Positions 1 to 9,091 of a stretch of DNA of 16,673 nt are shown piece by piece. A model generated the notes under the pieces. It saw only the letters and a program-made list of their open reading frames with translations. It searched no databases and was not told the origin of the DNA. The stretch's first letter is position 1. The number at the start of each line of letters is the position of its first letter. Position numbers and translations under genes: made by a program. The stretch comes from Methanosarcina sp. (GTDB lineage: Archaea; Halobacteriota; Methanosarcinia; Methanosarcinales; Methanosarcinaceae): assembly GCA_017883485.1 (NCBI GenBank), contig JADGNM010000010.1, positions 1 through 16,673 on the forward strand, written 5' to 3'.

Positions 1-511
<511 letters not shown>

Positions 512-517
512 TCTTTT

Positions 518-1261
518 TTGCAGGTGGAAGCACACCTTCAAAAAATTATTGATAAGGAAGGAAAAGTTCATCTTACCCTTCTCGACCCGGCGTCTCAAAC
601 GCCTGAAAGAGCAGCTGAAATGGCTCTTGCGGCAGTTGACGGAGGTACCGACGCGATCATGATAGGCGGCTCAACGGGAGCGTCGGGAATCCTTCTTGAT
701 GAAACCGTTATAAGGATAAAAGAGAGGATAAATGTCCCAACCATCCTTTTCCCGGGAAGTTCAGCCGGGCTCAGCAGATATGCAGATGCCGTATTTTTCA
801 TGAGCCTTCTGAACTCCAGAGATTTAGGCTATGTGATCACAAACCAGGTACTTGGGGCTCCGCTTGTATATAAAAGTCAGATCGAGCCTATCTCTATGGC
901 TTACCTTGTAGTCGAACCCGGGGGAACTGTCGGTTGGGTAGGCGACGCGAAACTGATCCCCAGAAAAAAGCCCGAAATTGCCGTAGCCTATGCTCTTGCA
1001 GGCAAATACCTGGGCATGCATTACACCTACCTTGAAGCCGGATCCGGAGCCGATACACCTGTTAATCCCGAGATGATATGGGCCGTCAAACAGGTACTCG
1101 GGGAAAATAAACTTATCGTCGGCGGTGGAATCAGAGATGCAAAAGCTGCAAAGCTCTGTGTTTCTGCAGGTGCGGATATGATCGTCACAGGCACGGTTGT
1201 TGAAGAAGTAAGTGATGTTGCTGCAAAGGTTTCCGAGATCGTGTCAGCCATAAAGCGATGA
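518..1261 (+). CDS. geranylgeranylglyceryl phosphate synthase (GGGPS)
   Basis: A TIM-barrel prenyltransferase of the GGGPS/PcrB family, about 247 residues. It joins geranylgeranyl diphosphate to sn-glycerol-1-phosphate, making the first ether bond of archaeal membrane lipids (EC 2.5.1.41). Family landmarks are in order: HLTLLDP at 18-24 at the end of the first strand, GGSTG at 49-53, the EPGG loop near residue 133, YLEAGSGA at 171-178, the phosphate-binding VGGGIRD around 201-207, and TGTVVEE from 224. The frame has no ATG near its 5' end. The likely start is TTG at 518, 11 bases after AGGGAG (501-506); GTG at 524 is the alternative. The N-terminal MQVEAHLQKI agrees with what I remember of Methanosarcina homologues. 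It follows L40e by six bases in the same reading frame, with only the TGA separating them. Confidence 0.93.
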   Translation: MQVEAHLQKIIDKEGKVHLTLLDPASQTPERAAEMALAAVDGGTDAIMIGGSTGASGILLDETVIRIKERINVPTILFPGSSAGLSRYADAVFFMSLLNSRDLGYVITNQVLGAPLVYKSQIEPISMAYLVVEPGGTVGWVGDAKLIPRKKPEIAVAYALAGKYLGMHYTYLEAGSGADTPVNPEMIWAVKQVLGENKLIVGGGIRDAKAAKLCVSAGADMIVTGTVVEEVSDVAAKVSEIVSAIKR

Positions 1262-1350
1262 TTGTCCTTAAAAGATGTTTTCAGGAATTTCTGTCTGCTT
1301 TTCAATACCAAACTTATTCTTATTACCCAAACTTTTTATTTTAAAAACTA

Positions 1351-1397
1351 TTTATATACTTGATTTTTAAAATCTGTTCAGGCAGCAGTATATAAGC
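1351..1397 (+). promoter_or_regulatory. two TATA-like elements upstream of the component A2 gene
   Basis: The 324-base gap 1262-1585 separates GGGPS from the next gene. It contains TTTATATA at 1351-1358 and TATATAAG at 1390-1397, both acceptable archaeal TATA boxes. Start sites about 25 bases further on would leave leaders of about 170-210 nt, long for an archaeal mRNA. Short T-runs at 1333-1342 before the first box may end the GGGPS transcript. I see no strong hairpin in the leader. Confidence 0.4.
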
Positions 1398-1585
1398 AGC
1401 CGATTGTAATAAATAGTTTTAAAGGAAAATACCTGACTCTATTTTAGTATCATTTCTACTAAACACTAATATCTGGAAAATTCAACGGTTCAGGAAAGAC
1501 AAATTTTTCCTCTAAGAGAGAATGTCGAATCCTTCAGAATCAATGATCGAGTATCAACTTGCAATCAACACGAAGAGGTATGATT

Positions 1586-3340
1586 ATGCTCAAGATTTCC
1601 AAATTGGTAAAAGATTATGAGGTGCGTTCCGAAAACATCAGAGTATTGGACCATATCGACCTCACAGTGGAAGATGGAAATATTCTAGGGATTACAGGCC
1701 GGAGCGGGAGCGGAAAATCGACGCTTCTCCGCATAATCCGTGGGGTAGAACCTTTTCAGGAAGGGACTGTGGAAATAGACGGGGAAATTATAACCCCAAA
1801 TTCCGGGATAGAAGGGGAATTATTCCTGAAAAGCGTAACTGCGATACACCTCCAGCGAAATTTCGGGCTCTGGAACGGGCCTGCAATTGAAAATATAATA
1901 AGGAAACTAAATTACCTTAGAACGGGGCATGAAGCTCTTCCACAGAATGAACTCATGCCACACGATGTAACAAATGATTACGACGACCTCTTTGAAGAGG
2001 CAATGGAATATCTGAAACTAGTAGGTCTGGAACATAAAGCTCTTCATTCCACAAACATCCTGAGCGGAGGAGAAAAACAGAGAGTTGTAATGGCAAGGCA
2101 GCTTGCTGCAAAGCCCAGAGTCCTTCTGCTGGATGAACCTGTTACAATGACAGGGCCAGACACAAAGCAAGAAGTTCTTGATGTCATAAAAAACCTGAAA
2201 GAAAAATTGAACATACCGATAATAGTAGTTTCTCATCTTCCTGAAATTCATGCCTATCTTGCTGATAGGTTGATCTTCCTTGAAAACGGAAAAATCGCAG
2301 CCGATGGAGAACCTTCCTGGGTGCTTAAAAATTTCCTTAAAGATATGAAGCCGAGGGAAAAGCTTACAGAACCTGAAAATAAGGAAGTCTGCATAAAAGT
2401 AAAGGACATCTCAAAACGTTATTCCATTATTCGGATGGGAGAAGTCCTTAATATGAAAAATATTTCTCTAGATGTTTACAAGGGAGAAATTCTGGCTTTT
2501 GTCGGCCCTTCAGGTGCTGGGAAAACTACACTTATGAAACTCATGGAAGGACTCATCAAGCCGAAGGGCGGGACAGTTGAATATCTCTGCAATGGAGATT
2601 GGGTGGATGTCGTCGAATATAGCGAGAAGCGCATGGAGCTTCGGCGGATTACGAGCGTCATGAACCAGGAGTTCTCAATGTCTGTTAACTCTACGGTCAG
2701 GGACCAGATTCGGTTCAGATTAAGCATTAAAAAGAAGGGCGCAATCGAACATGCCAGGAAAAAAGCCAAGGAAATGGGGCTTTCCGACGAGACACTCGAT
2801 ACTATTTACCGCCTGCCGGATATGCCCGAAGATGAGAAAGAAATGGCACTGCGAGAGCTTAACCTCAGTAATACCATATATTTTGAACTTTTCCCCATAA
2901 TCCCGGTAAGTGATGTCGATACTTACGCAAAACCAGTCTTTGAAGCTCTTGACCTGCCAATGGAAATCCTTGACAAAACTCCTTACCAGATCAGCGGGGG
3001 CGAGCATGTTCGGGCTTTCATTGCTCTGAGCCTTGCAACCTCCCCCGAATACCTCATGCTTGATGAGCCCTTCGGAGATCTTGACCCGGTAACCCTCAGG
3101 GATGTAACAAACTCTTTAAAAAAAATCAACGAACGTTTTTGCACGACCATTGTGCTTGTGAGCCACCACATGGATTTTGTCCGGGAAGTTGCCCACAGGG
3201 CTATACTGATAGAAAACGGAGCTATTGCTATGGACGGAAACCCGGCCGAAGTCTGCCAGGAACTGATTAACAGAAGCAATGCTCCTTATTTGGAGCACAA
3301 TCTGGAAGACCTGATGGAAGGCAACTTAGAGGTCGTTTGA
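1586..3340 (+). CDS. atwA: methyl-coenzyme M reductase system component A2 (AtwA-like double ABC ATPase)
   Basis: A soluble protein of 584 residues with two tandem ABC ATPase domains and no membrane segment. Domain 1 has Walker [10 protein letters not shown] at 38-46, signature LSGGEKQRV from 159 and Walker B LLLDEP. Domain 2 has Walker [10 protein letters not shown] from 307, signature ISGGEHVRA from 469 and Walker [13 protein letters not shown]. Domain 2 has an unusually long insert (about 150 residues) between Walker A and signature, and the C-terminus contains an APYLEHN-type tail. This arrangement matches component A2, which drives ATP-dependent reductive activation of the nickel cofactor F430 of methyl-coenzyme M reductase. 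The frame opens at TTG 1559, but GAGGT at 1575-1579 sits six bases before ATG 1586, which I choose; ATG 1580 is too close. Domain 1 lacks the usual D-loop after Walker B (TMTGPDT instead of SALD). Methanosarcina can carry more than one copy, so this may be a paralogue of the true AtwA. Confidence 0.82.
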   Translation: MLKISKLVKDYEVRSENIRVLDHIDLTVEDGNILGITGRSGSGKSTLLRIIRGVEPFQEGTVEIDGEIITPNSGIEGELFLKSVTAIHLQRNFGLWNGPAIENIIRKLNYLRTGHEALPQNELMPHDVTNDYDDLFEEAMEYLKLVGLEHKALHSTNILSGGEKQRVVMARQLAAKPRVLLLDEPVTMTGPDTKQEVLDVIKNLKEKLNIPIIVVSHLPEIHAYLADRLIFLENGKIAADGEPSWVLKNFLKDMKPREKLTEPENKEVCIKVKDISKRYSIIRMGEVLNMKNISLDVYKGEILAFVGPSGAGKTTLMKLMEGLIKPKGGTVEYLCNGDWVDVVEYSEKRMELRRITSVMNQEFSMSVNSTVRDQIRFRLSIKKKGAIEHARKKAKEMGLSDETLDTIYRLPDMPEDEKEMALRELNLSNTIYFELFPIIPVSDVDTYAKPVFEALDLPMEILDKTPYQISGGEHVRAFIALSLATSPEYLMLDEPFGDLDPVTLRDVTNSLKKINERFCTTIVLVSHHMDFVREVAHRAILIENGAIAMDGNPAEVCQELINRSNAPYLEHNLEDLMEGNLEVV

Positions 3341-3369
3341 AAAAAACTAAAATTTTCAGGAGATTTTAA

Positions 3370-3391
3370 TTTTTTTCATCCAGTATTTTTT
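3370..3391 (+). terminator. oligo-T termination tracts between convergent genes
   Basis: A run of seven T at 3370-3376 and six T at 3386-3391 lie 30-50 bases after the component A2 stop. Archaeal RNA polymerase terminates at such tracts without needing a hairpin. The gap is only 89 bases and the gene on the other side is convergent. Confidence 0.45.
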
Positions 3392-3429
3392 CTCTCAATA
3401 TTAATCATCCGAACTCCTTGCAGCGCTTT

Positions 3430-4161
3430 TCAATCGATCCTGCCTTCTTCAAACATCCGGTCCAATTCTTCATTTCCGAATTTTATATAGAGGCTCGGAG
3501 GCACGATTGGTTTTTCGAGTTCTTTGATTGTTTTTTCCGAGAGCTTCTGGTTTTCAACTATCTCTTTCCCGGCGCATCTGAGTAGTTTTTTATATCTCCC
3601 CAGCAAAGGTTTTAGCATGAAATTGTTCTGACCTCTGAAAATTTCCCCTTCCCCTCTATAGATTTCGGCAATAAGTTCGGTATGAAAGTCTCTCGCTAAT
3701 CTCCTGAAAAAGAGGCTTTCAACCTCAAAACTCATCTGGCCCGGAAGCCCGGCATTAGAAATAACGACTATTTTCGGATATTTTTCATAGCGCTTTGCGT
3801 GCCTGTACTCACCTTTCTTATCTTCCTCAAAATGGGGCAAAAGCACAGGAGCAAGTCTATCAATGAAGTTTTTCATTGCAGCCGGTACATTGTCAAAGTA
3901 CACAGGACATGCAAACACAACAATATCCGAATTCAGGAACCTGGGAAGCAGGTCATCCATATCATCACGTATGGTGCATATTCCAGGTGTGGTGAGCCAG
4001 CATTTGAACTTTCCCTTGCAGTACCTGATGTCCTTCTCAGCAAGGATAATATTTTCGGTCACTGCCCCGGCTTCTTCCGCCCCCTTCAAGAATTCTTCAA
4101 CCATAATGAGAGTGTTTCCTTCCCTGCCTTTATGGCTCCCGCTAAAAACTGTTATTTTCAT
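3430..4161 (-). CDS. flavodoxin-fold NAD(P)H-dependent oxidoreductase, Isf/WrbA-like
   Basis: A 243-residue protein beginning with the NADPH-dependent FMN-reductase signature: strand KITVFSGSH, phosphate loop SHKGREGNT (9-17), CPVYFDNVPAAMKNFIDR around 90-107 and the SNAG loop near 146. It probably binds FMN and passes electrons in the cytoplasm. Isf-type relatives carry an early four-cysteine motif for a 4Fe-4S cluster. Here the equivalent stretch 47-67 has only C48, C54 and C62, with K51 where the second cysteine is expected, so cluster binding is doubtful. The C-terminal 80 residues extend beyond the core fold and are charged. The ATG at 4161 is preceded by GAGGGG (complement of 4170-4175) with an eight-base spacer. 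It converges on the component A2 gene and appears to be a single-gene transcript. The physiological partner is unknown. Confidence 0.8.
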   Translation of the reverse strand: MKITVFSGSHKGREGNTLIMVEEFLKGAEEAGAVTENIILAEKDIRYCKGKFKCWLTTPGICTIRDDMDDLLPRFLNSDIVVFACPVYFDNVPAAMKNFIDRLAPVLLPHFEEDKKGEYRHAKRYEKYPKIVVISNAGLPGQMSFEVESLFFRRLARDFHTELIAEIYRGEGEIFRGQNNFMLKPLLGRYKKLLRCAGKEIVENQKLSEKTIKELEKPIVPPSLYIKFGNEELDRMFEEGRID

Positions 4162-4316
4162 ATGATAATCCCCTCTTCCTCAACTCGAATTAAAATAATA
4201 AAGTGAAATAATCAGTATTCTAATCTATAATAATGTATTCGATATATTATTTCCCTTAATATAAATGCCCAGCGGGAATTTGAGTTGAAGCCTGTGAAAT
4301 AACATAAAAAGCGACT

Positions 4317-5534
4317 TTATTGATACCTTAAGGCCTCTACAGGGGCCAATCTTGCCGCCTTGCTTGCGGGATAGACCCCTGCTAAAATTCCCACAATTAA
4401 TGCAACTGTTAATCCTGCTCCGAAAATATAAGAGGAATAAAAGAAGGGAAGCTTCAGGACGGCTGTGGCTATATAGGCCCCTCCGATTCCCAACCCCACT
4501 CCCAGAAGGCCTCCGAAGAGGCTGATAATAACTGATTCCACTAAAAAAAGCAAGAGAATATCCATGCTGGAAAAGCCAAGGGCTTTCATGATCCCGATTT
4601 CCCTGGTGCGTTCAGTTACGGTTACAAGCATAATATTCATTATCCCTATTGATCCGACAATCAAGGATATCAATGCCACAGCAACCAGGAAACTCCCGAG
4701 AGCATTAGCAAGCTGGTTAAGTTGCTTAAGAATATCGGCCTGGTTGAAAATCCTGTAGGGTTTTGTATCTTCCTCGTTGATATCCCTTGATGAAACTCCG
4801 AAGTTCCTGGCAAGCCTTTTATCGATTAAATCTGAAACATTTTCCACGTCCTCCAGAGTGTCGGACATGGCAACGAAAGCCGAGAAATCATCTTTTTCGA
4901 GCATCTGGTTAATAATTGAAATCGGGATAAAGACGCTATTATCCCTGTCGGGTGCTCCGCCTCCGAATGATGGAACCTCCAAGGGTTTAATTATGCCTTT
5001 TACCTTGAACGTTCTTGTTACCGTTCTGTTTCCCTCAAGACGCAAGGTGATATCTATTGAACTGCGGGAAGAAATTTTCCTTTTGAATTTTTCATTAGCT
5101 ACCTTGGAACCTATAACTGCAGAAAATGCATCCTGATGGGTTATGAAACTGCCATTTTGCATTCTGATATTGGAAGTATCCTTATAGCCTTCGGTGACTC
5201 CATAAATGTCAACATTTTTCTTCTGAGAAAAATAGGTTACCCCCCCAAGCTGCTGCTTTATGGGAGAAACAGCGGCAACGCCTGGAGTTTTATCAATAAT
5301 TTGCAGTTCATTATTATAGAAAAGATTAGGTTCCTGGCTGTATATAATAATAAAATTGGATCCTTGGGCATTTATCTGGTCGGCAAAATAAACATTAAAA
5401 CTTTCCCCAAGAGAGACATTCGCAACTACTGCAGTAATTCCTATAATAATGCCCAGGGTAGTCAGGCCCGAGCGAAGTTTTGCGCTCCGGATGCTCCCAA
5501 GAGAGATCCTGACAGATTGCTTTATCTTTAACAC
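4317..5534 (-). CDS. MacB/FtsX-type ABC transporter permease
   Basis: A 405-residue membrane protein with the topology of MacB periplasmic core plus FtsX domain: one TM helix near the N-terminus (about 22-43), a large extracellular domain (about 45-275), then three TM helices (about 285-310, 330-355 and 372-393). Conserved family pieces are RSGLTTLGIIIGI at the first helix, the GSIGIMNIM-VTERTREIGIMKALG coupling segment, and the final GVYPASKAARLAPVEALRY. Such permeases form homodimers with LolD-like ATPases and usually act by mechanotransmission rather than by moving substrate through a pore. The frame starts at GTG 5534, with GAGGA only two or three bases before it. No ATPase is adjacent; the nearest is at 9092-9814 on the same strand, beyond a histidine kinase gene facing the other way. 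It probably works with one or both of the ATPases in this window. Confidence 0.88.
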   Translation of the reverse strand: MLKIKQSVRISLGSIRSAKLRSGLTTLGIIIGITAVVANVSLGESFNVYFADQINAQGSNFIIIYSQEPNLFYNNELQIIDKTPGVAAVSPIKQQLGGVTYFSQKKNVDIYGVTEGYKDTSNIRMQNGSFITHQDAFSAVIGSKVANEKFKRKISSRSSIDITLRLEGNRTVTRTFKVKGIIKPLEVPSFGGGAPDRDNSVFIPISIINQMLEKDDFSAFVAMSDTLEDVENVSDLIDKRLARNFGVSSRDINEEDTKPYRIFNQADILKQLNQLANALGSFLVAVALISLIVGSIGIMNIMLVTVTERTREIGIMKALGFSSMDILLLFLVESVIISLFGGLLGVGLGIGGAYIATAVLKLPFFYSSYIFGAGLTVALIVGILAGVYPASKAARLAPVEALRYQ

Positions 5535-6306
5535 GGTCCTCTATATTCTGCCCTTACCGCTCGACCATTTTGAAACTTTTATAGGACTAAGGGACTGTAG
5601 GTATCAGCTTACAAACCTAACACTAATATCATTTTTTGAGCTACTCGAAAACCCCAGTAGATATTGATCTCAAAGATATTAATAAATGGCTGTTACAATA
5701 AAATTATAAAGCTCGCGGACAATTTAAGATTGCACGAAGTACATTTCGGATTGCTGTTTCCGAGGCGTGAGAAAAGTGGCGGTTATAAAGATTTAATAAT
5801 ATAGGACTTGTCAGTTTAACTAATAAGTCAATGAGCTTAAAACCTAAACGGTCTAAAAAGTGAATTTGACCCATAAGAAGAGCGGAGATTTAGAGATAAA
5901 TTGAAGCTTTAGACATCCAGAATTTCTTCGTATTTGCAACAAAGCTACTGTTTTGTTCAGGGAATCGCCCATAAGAGTATGAGCCGGAAAAGGCCTGGAT
6001 TTTTGGAATTTATCAAATTCATGTGTTAGGTTTCTATGAGGTATCCAAACAGTATAAATAAGCACATTTCTTATATATTCTAACGGCGTATGATAAGAAA
6101 GTTTAAGCTTATGTACGGAACACGACAAGTTGTGAAAAGATAAATGATATAGTTGTGCAGTCATTAAGTTATTTTAAAACACTTTAATTCGCCTTGAAAA
6201 TCATAAATACTGTATTTGTAGCTTTGTATAACTCTGCTTATATTTCATGATACCCGATTGTGTGGTATTGAAAATACTTGATGCAAACACATGAGGGGGA
6301 AAGATT
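5535..6306. other. 772-bp intergenic region between divergent permease and kinase genes
   Basis: AT-rich sequence that must carry the promoters of two divergent genes. TATA-like stretches include TTATAAAG near 5783, TATAAATA near 6053 and CTTATATTT at 6237-6245. A 103-codon minus-strand frame at 5853-6164 has no Shine-Dalgarno sequence and a composition unlike a real protein (His, Leu and Phe rich, no recognisable motif), so I do not call it. No tRNA or large repeat was seen. Confidence 0.4.
6237..6245 (+). promoter_or_regulatory. putative TATA box of the kinase gene
   Basis: CTTATATTT at 6237-6245 is placed for a start site near 6262-6265, giving a leader of about 45 nt with the strong Shine-Dalgarno GAGGGGG at 6293-6299. 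A 13-bp palindrome, GTATT-GAA-AATAC, lies right at the expected start site (6265-6277). Confidence 0.45.
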
Positions 6307-7635
6307 TTGGAAAAAGATATTGATGAATGCCCTGAACTTTTTTCAAGCGTTCCGCAGAGCCCCCAGATCTCTGCCGTATATGACGATACCGAAGAATTGA
6401 CAGAATTACTTGCTATCTATTTTAAGCAAGGAATTGAAATGGGAGAATACTGCTTATGGTTTTTCCCGGATGAAATGATTGCTGAAAAAGCAAAGAATGA
6501 ACTTATAAAATCAGGAATAGATCTCGAGAATTGCATTGTTTCTTCTCAATTGGAACTTAAGACAGCCGAACAGCTCCCTAAAAATATTAATCTTCTTGCA
6601 TCGGCAATAAAAGAACTTGCAGAAAAGGGATCTGAAAAAGCCCTTTCCGGAGGATTTACAGGATTCAGAACAAATTTTGATCTCAAAAATTCAGGAATTT
6701 CTCTAAAGCCCTATTTTAAAACATGCAAAAAAATCGTTGAAATGGTTAGTTTTGGGGATAACAAAAATCTCATTCTTCTTTGTACCCTTCCTCTTGAAGA
6801 ACTTTCAGGTAGCACGTTGCTTGAGCTAATGGAGGAAAATAGCATTTTCATTAAAAGAAAAGGAAAATGGAGATATTTAGGACTGCCAGATAGGCAAACG
6901 GAATTGGAAAATACTCTTCTCAAAGAGAAAGAAGACGCAGAAGTTGCCAACAGAGCCAAGAACGGGTTCATTATGAACATTAGCCATGAACTAAGGACCC
7001 CCCTTAACTCTGTGATAGGTTTTTCCGATTTACTGCTGGAGGGAGCTTTCGGGCCCCTGAATACTAGACAATCGAAATATGTCAATAATATTCTCCTGAG
7101 CGGGAAAAGCCTGATAGAAATTACTGACAATCTACTTGATATCTCAAGGCTAGAAGCAGGTGAAAGAACTCTCAATTATGAGAAAATAGATATTGCCAGC
7201 CTTATAGGGGAAGTAAGAATGAGCCTCTTCTCACATGCTTCAAATAAGAAAATTGCAGTAGAACTTAAAATCGATTCCTCAGTCGAAAATATCCGAGCTG
7301 ACAGGGCAAAACTGAGACAAATCCTGTATAATTTGATAAGCAATGCTATAAAATTCACTCCTGAGAGAGGAAGAATCACTGTGAGTGCCTTCAAAAAGGA
7401 AGGGATGCTTGAGATTAAGGTTTCGGATAGCGGGACAGGATTATTAAAAGATTATTATGAGAAAATGTTTATGCCTTTTAGCCAGGCAGATCCATCTGCT
7501 GTCCTGAGGTCCGGAGGAGCTGGACTTGGACTATATATCGTCAAGAACTTCGTAGATCTTCATGGAGGAAAAATCTATGTGGATTCCGAGGTCGGAAAAG
7601 GTAGTACATTTACCTTTACTCTTCCGGTAGATTAG
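6307..7635 (+). CDS. MEDS-domain sensor histidine kinase
   Basis: A 442-residue cytoplasmic kinase with no membrane segment. Residues about 15-170 resemble the MEDS (methanogen/methylotroph, DcmR) sensory domain. A charged coiled linker follows (about 195-222), then the HisKA dimerisation helix with phospho-acceptor H227 in NISHELRTPLNS. The HATPase domain has N-box N342/N346, G1 box DSGTG at 374-378 and G2 box GGAGLGL at 403-409. The start is a TTG at 6307, supported by GAGGGGG at 6293-6299 with a seven-base spacer; no in-frame ATG is nearby. Its ligand is unknown; MEDS domains are thought to sense small C1-related metabolites or redox state, but nothing here identifies one. No response regulator is encoded in the window. 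It sits between an ABC permease and an ATPase/surface-protein pair, all on the opposite strand. Confidence 0.9.
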   Translation: MEKDIDECPELFSSVPQSPQISAVYDDTEELTELLAIYFKQGIEMGEYCLWFFPDEMIAEKAKNELIKSGIDLENCIVSSQLELKTAEQLPKNINLLASAIKELAEKGSEKALSGGFTGFRTNFDLKNSGISLKPYFKTCKKIVEMVSFGDNKNLILLCTLPLEELSGSTLLELMEENSIFIKRKGKWRYLGLPDRQTELENTLLKEKEDAEVANRAKNGFIMNISHELRTPLNSVIGFSDLLLEGAFGPLNTRQSKYVNNILLSGKSLIEITDNLLDISRLEAGERTLNYEKIDIASLIGEVRMSLFSHASNKKIAVELKIDSSVENIRADRAKLRQILYNLISNAIKFTPERGRITVSAFKKEGMLEIKVSDSGTGLLKDYYEKMFMPFSQADPSAVLRSGGAGLGLYIVKNFVDLHGGKIYVDSEVGKGSTFTFTLPVD

Positions 7636-7783
7636 ACAGAAGGCTAAAAAGGCCTATTGAAATCAGGGTTGAATTGGTGACAACCGATGTGATCCCTGGA
7701 AGAATAGGGAGGAATGGCAGGTCAAAATTTGAGACTATGGGTATATCCCATAAACCTGCTTGAACTGCGCCATCCTTCAACAT
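7616..7783 (-). pseudogene. short hydrophobic open frame after the NEW3 gene; possible gene remnant
   Basis: Directly after the TAA of the minus-strand NEW3 gene the same frame stays open for 68 codons, to a TAA at 7616-7618 that overlaps the 3' end of the kinase gene. From the ATG at 7783 it would encode 55 residues with a Pro-rich hydrophobic middle (IPIVSNFDLPFLPILPG) and a helix-like end (TNSTLISIGLFSLLSN). There is no clear Shine-Dalgarno sequence before the ATG. The pattern is vaguely like the C-terminal part of an archaeal prepilin-type (A24) peptidase, but I cannot prove this. It may be the residue of a third operon gene lost when the kinase gene came in, or chance. Confidence 0.25.
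7736..7752. repeat. 17-bp palindrome downstream of both converging genes
   Basis: TATGGG and CCCATA are perfect inverted arms around a five-base centre (TATAT). It lies between the 3' ends of the convergent kinase and NEW3 genes, so it may be a weak hairpin in either 3' untranslated region. Confidence 0.35.
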
Positions 7784-7822
7784 TTCAATTGATTCTTTTC
7801 GTGAAGTGTTCTGTTCAGAGAT

Positions 7823-9079
7823 TTATTTCTTGTCTTGCTTTTTCTTTCTGTAAATTACCGCACCTGCACCAGCAATAACAACGAGCAATAAACCTGCAAC
7901 GATAATACTCGAGTTGCTGCCCTTATTTTCCTCAACAGACTGAATACTCAGGTTGCTTACCATATTTTCGTGTTTATTGATTCCATTACTGTAACTTGCT
8001 GAAAGTGTCAGATTAACAGGCTCTAAATTTAGATTCTTGGCCCTTGAGGAATTGTCTGCTATTGCATTAAATTCGATTGTAAAAAGCTCATCCGGATTCA
8101 TTGGCCCTATGAAATATTCTGCAGGGTAAAACCTCACTCCTTCAGCTCCGGGTTTTATGCTTACCGAGTTAAACTCGTTAGGATGAGTGTTTGCTACATC
8201 AAATTCAAGGGTGGCTGCACCATTTACCAGTTTAAGTTCTTTTGAAGGAATCACTCTTATATTTGAAAAGTCGACCTCAAGAGGAATATTTTTTCTGCTG
8301 CTATAATCAAAAGAATTTCCCTCTATTGCAAGCTCAAGGTTGTGAGTTCCTTCTGCTGCATTTTCTGCAACCTTAATATTAAAGGTTAATTTGATACTAT
8401 CTCCAGGACTCAGAATGCCCATTTCTTGATAAGGAGAATCAAGAACAGTAATTCCCTCAGATAAAGATTTTAAGGCAGCAGCCTGGATTCTGGCATTGGT
8501 ATCGAAGGTACTGCCATCAATAGTGACTGTAGGAGTCGTTGCAGTATTGGTAAGAGTTACAGTAATAGTGCCCCTATCTCCTGGCATGAAGACCTTCGGG
8601 TCCGAAACAACCTCTTTAAGTTCGACTGTGCCTTTGCTGTTAAAGGTTTCAGTACCTATTCTTATGTCAAATTTCTTCTCGCTCCATTGGCTGTCCTTAC
8701 TTGGCCTTGTCCGGATCGTGAGGGTACGTATTCCTTTCTGGGCATTTTTGTCTATGAAAAGGGAGAACTCTTTCGATGCAGTGCTTCCGGGATTGAGAAC
8801 TCCGATATTTTTCACAGCGTTTGCCTCGGAATCAAGAGAGAACGGATATTCGGGCACAATTGCAATATCAACATCAGAAGCCTTATCCCCTCCGATATTT
8901 TCTACCTGCAGTGCAAGGTTCAGATACTCTCCTATTTTTGCAGGATAGGGGTTTGTTTCTATTATGGTGACTTTGAGGTTGGCACTTCCGGTAGCTGCAG
9001 AAGCAGGAATTGCGAAAACAGAGGAAATCAAAAGCAAAGAAAATAAGGTTACGACAGTATTCTTTTTAATTGTTCCCAT
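7823..9079 (-). CDS. exported, C-terminally anchored NEW3/CARDB-like surface protein
   Basis: A 418-residue protein with a basic n-region, a hydrophobic core and an AxA site (signal peptide about 1-28), an extracellular part of repeated beta-sandwich modules, and one C-terminal TM helix (about 388-408) followed by Arg/Lys residues (YRKKKQDKK). The module motifs are typical of NEW3/CARDB folds: YPAKIGEYLNLALQVENIGG, VFMPGDRGTITVTLTNT, ILSPGDSIKLTFNIKV and LNPGSTASKEF. Several NxS/T sites suggest glycosylation. The frame opens at GTG 9088, but AGGTGG (complement of 9085-9090) precedes ATG 9079 by five bases, so I start there. The stop of the upstream ATPase is 12 bases before this ATG, so the two form an operon. 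Proteins of this type (COG1361) accompany LolD-like ATPases in methanogens. The role is unknown; an external adaptor for the ABC machine is my inference. Confidence 0.85.
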   Translation of the reverse strand: MGTIKKNTVVTLFSLLLISSVFAIPASAATGSANLKVTIIETNPYPAKIGEYLNLALQVENIGGDKASDVDIAIVPEYPFSLDSEANAVKNIGVLNPGSTASKEFSLFIDKNAQKGIRTLTIRTRPSKDSQWSEKKFDIRIGTETFNSKGTVELKEVVSDPKVFMPGDRGTITVTLTNTATTPTVTIDGSTFDTNARIQAAALKSLSEGITVLDSPYQEMGILSPGDSIKLTFNIKVAENAAEGTHNLELAIEGNSFDYSSRKNIPLEVDFSNIRVIPSKELKLVNGAATLEFDVANTHPNEFNSVSIKPGAEGVRFYPAEYFIGPMNPDELFTIEFNAIADNSSRAKNLNLEPVNLTLSASYSNGINKHENMVSNLSIQSVEENKGSNSSIIVAGLLLVVIAGAGAVIYRKKKQDKK

Positions 9080-9091
9080 ATGATCCACCTT

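Noticed and set aside
5853..6164. 103-codon frame on the minus strand in the permease-kinase intergenic region
   Set aside because: No Shine-Dalgarno site, no recognisable motif, and a composition rich in His, Leu, Phe and Ser that looks like translated AT-rich non-coding DNA.
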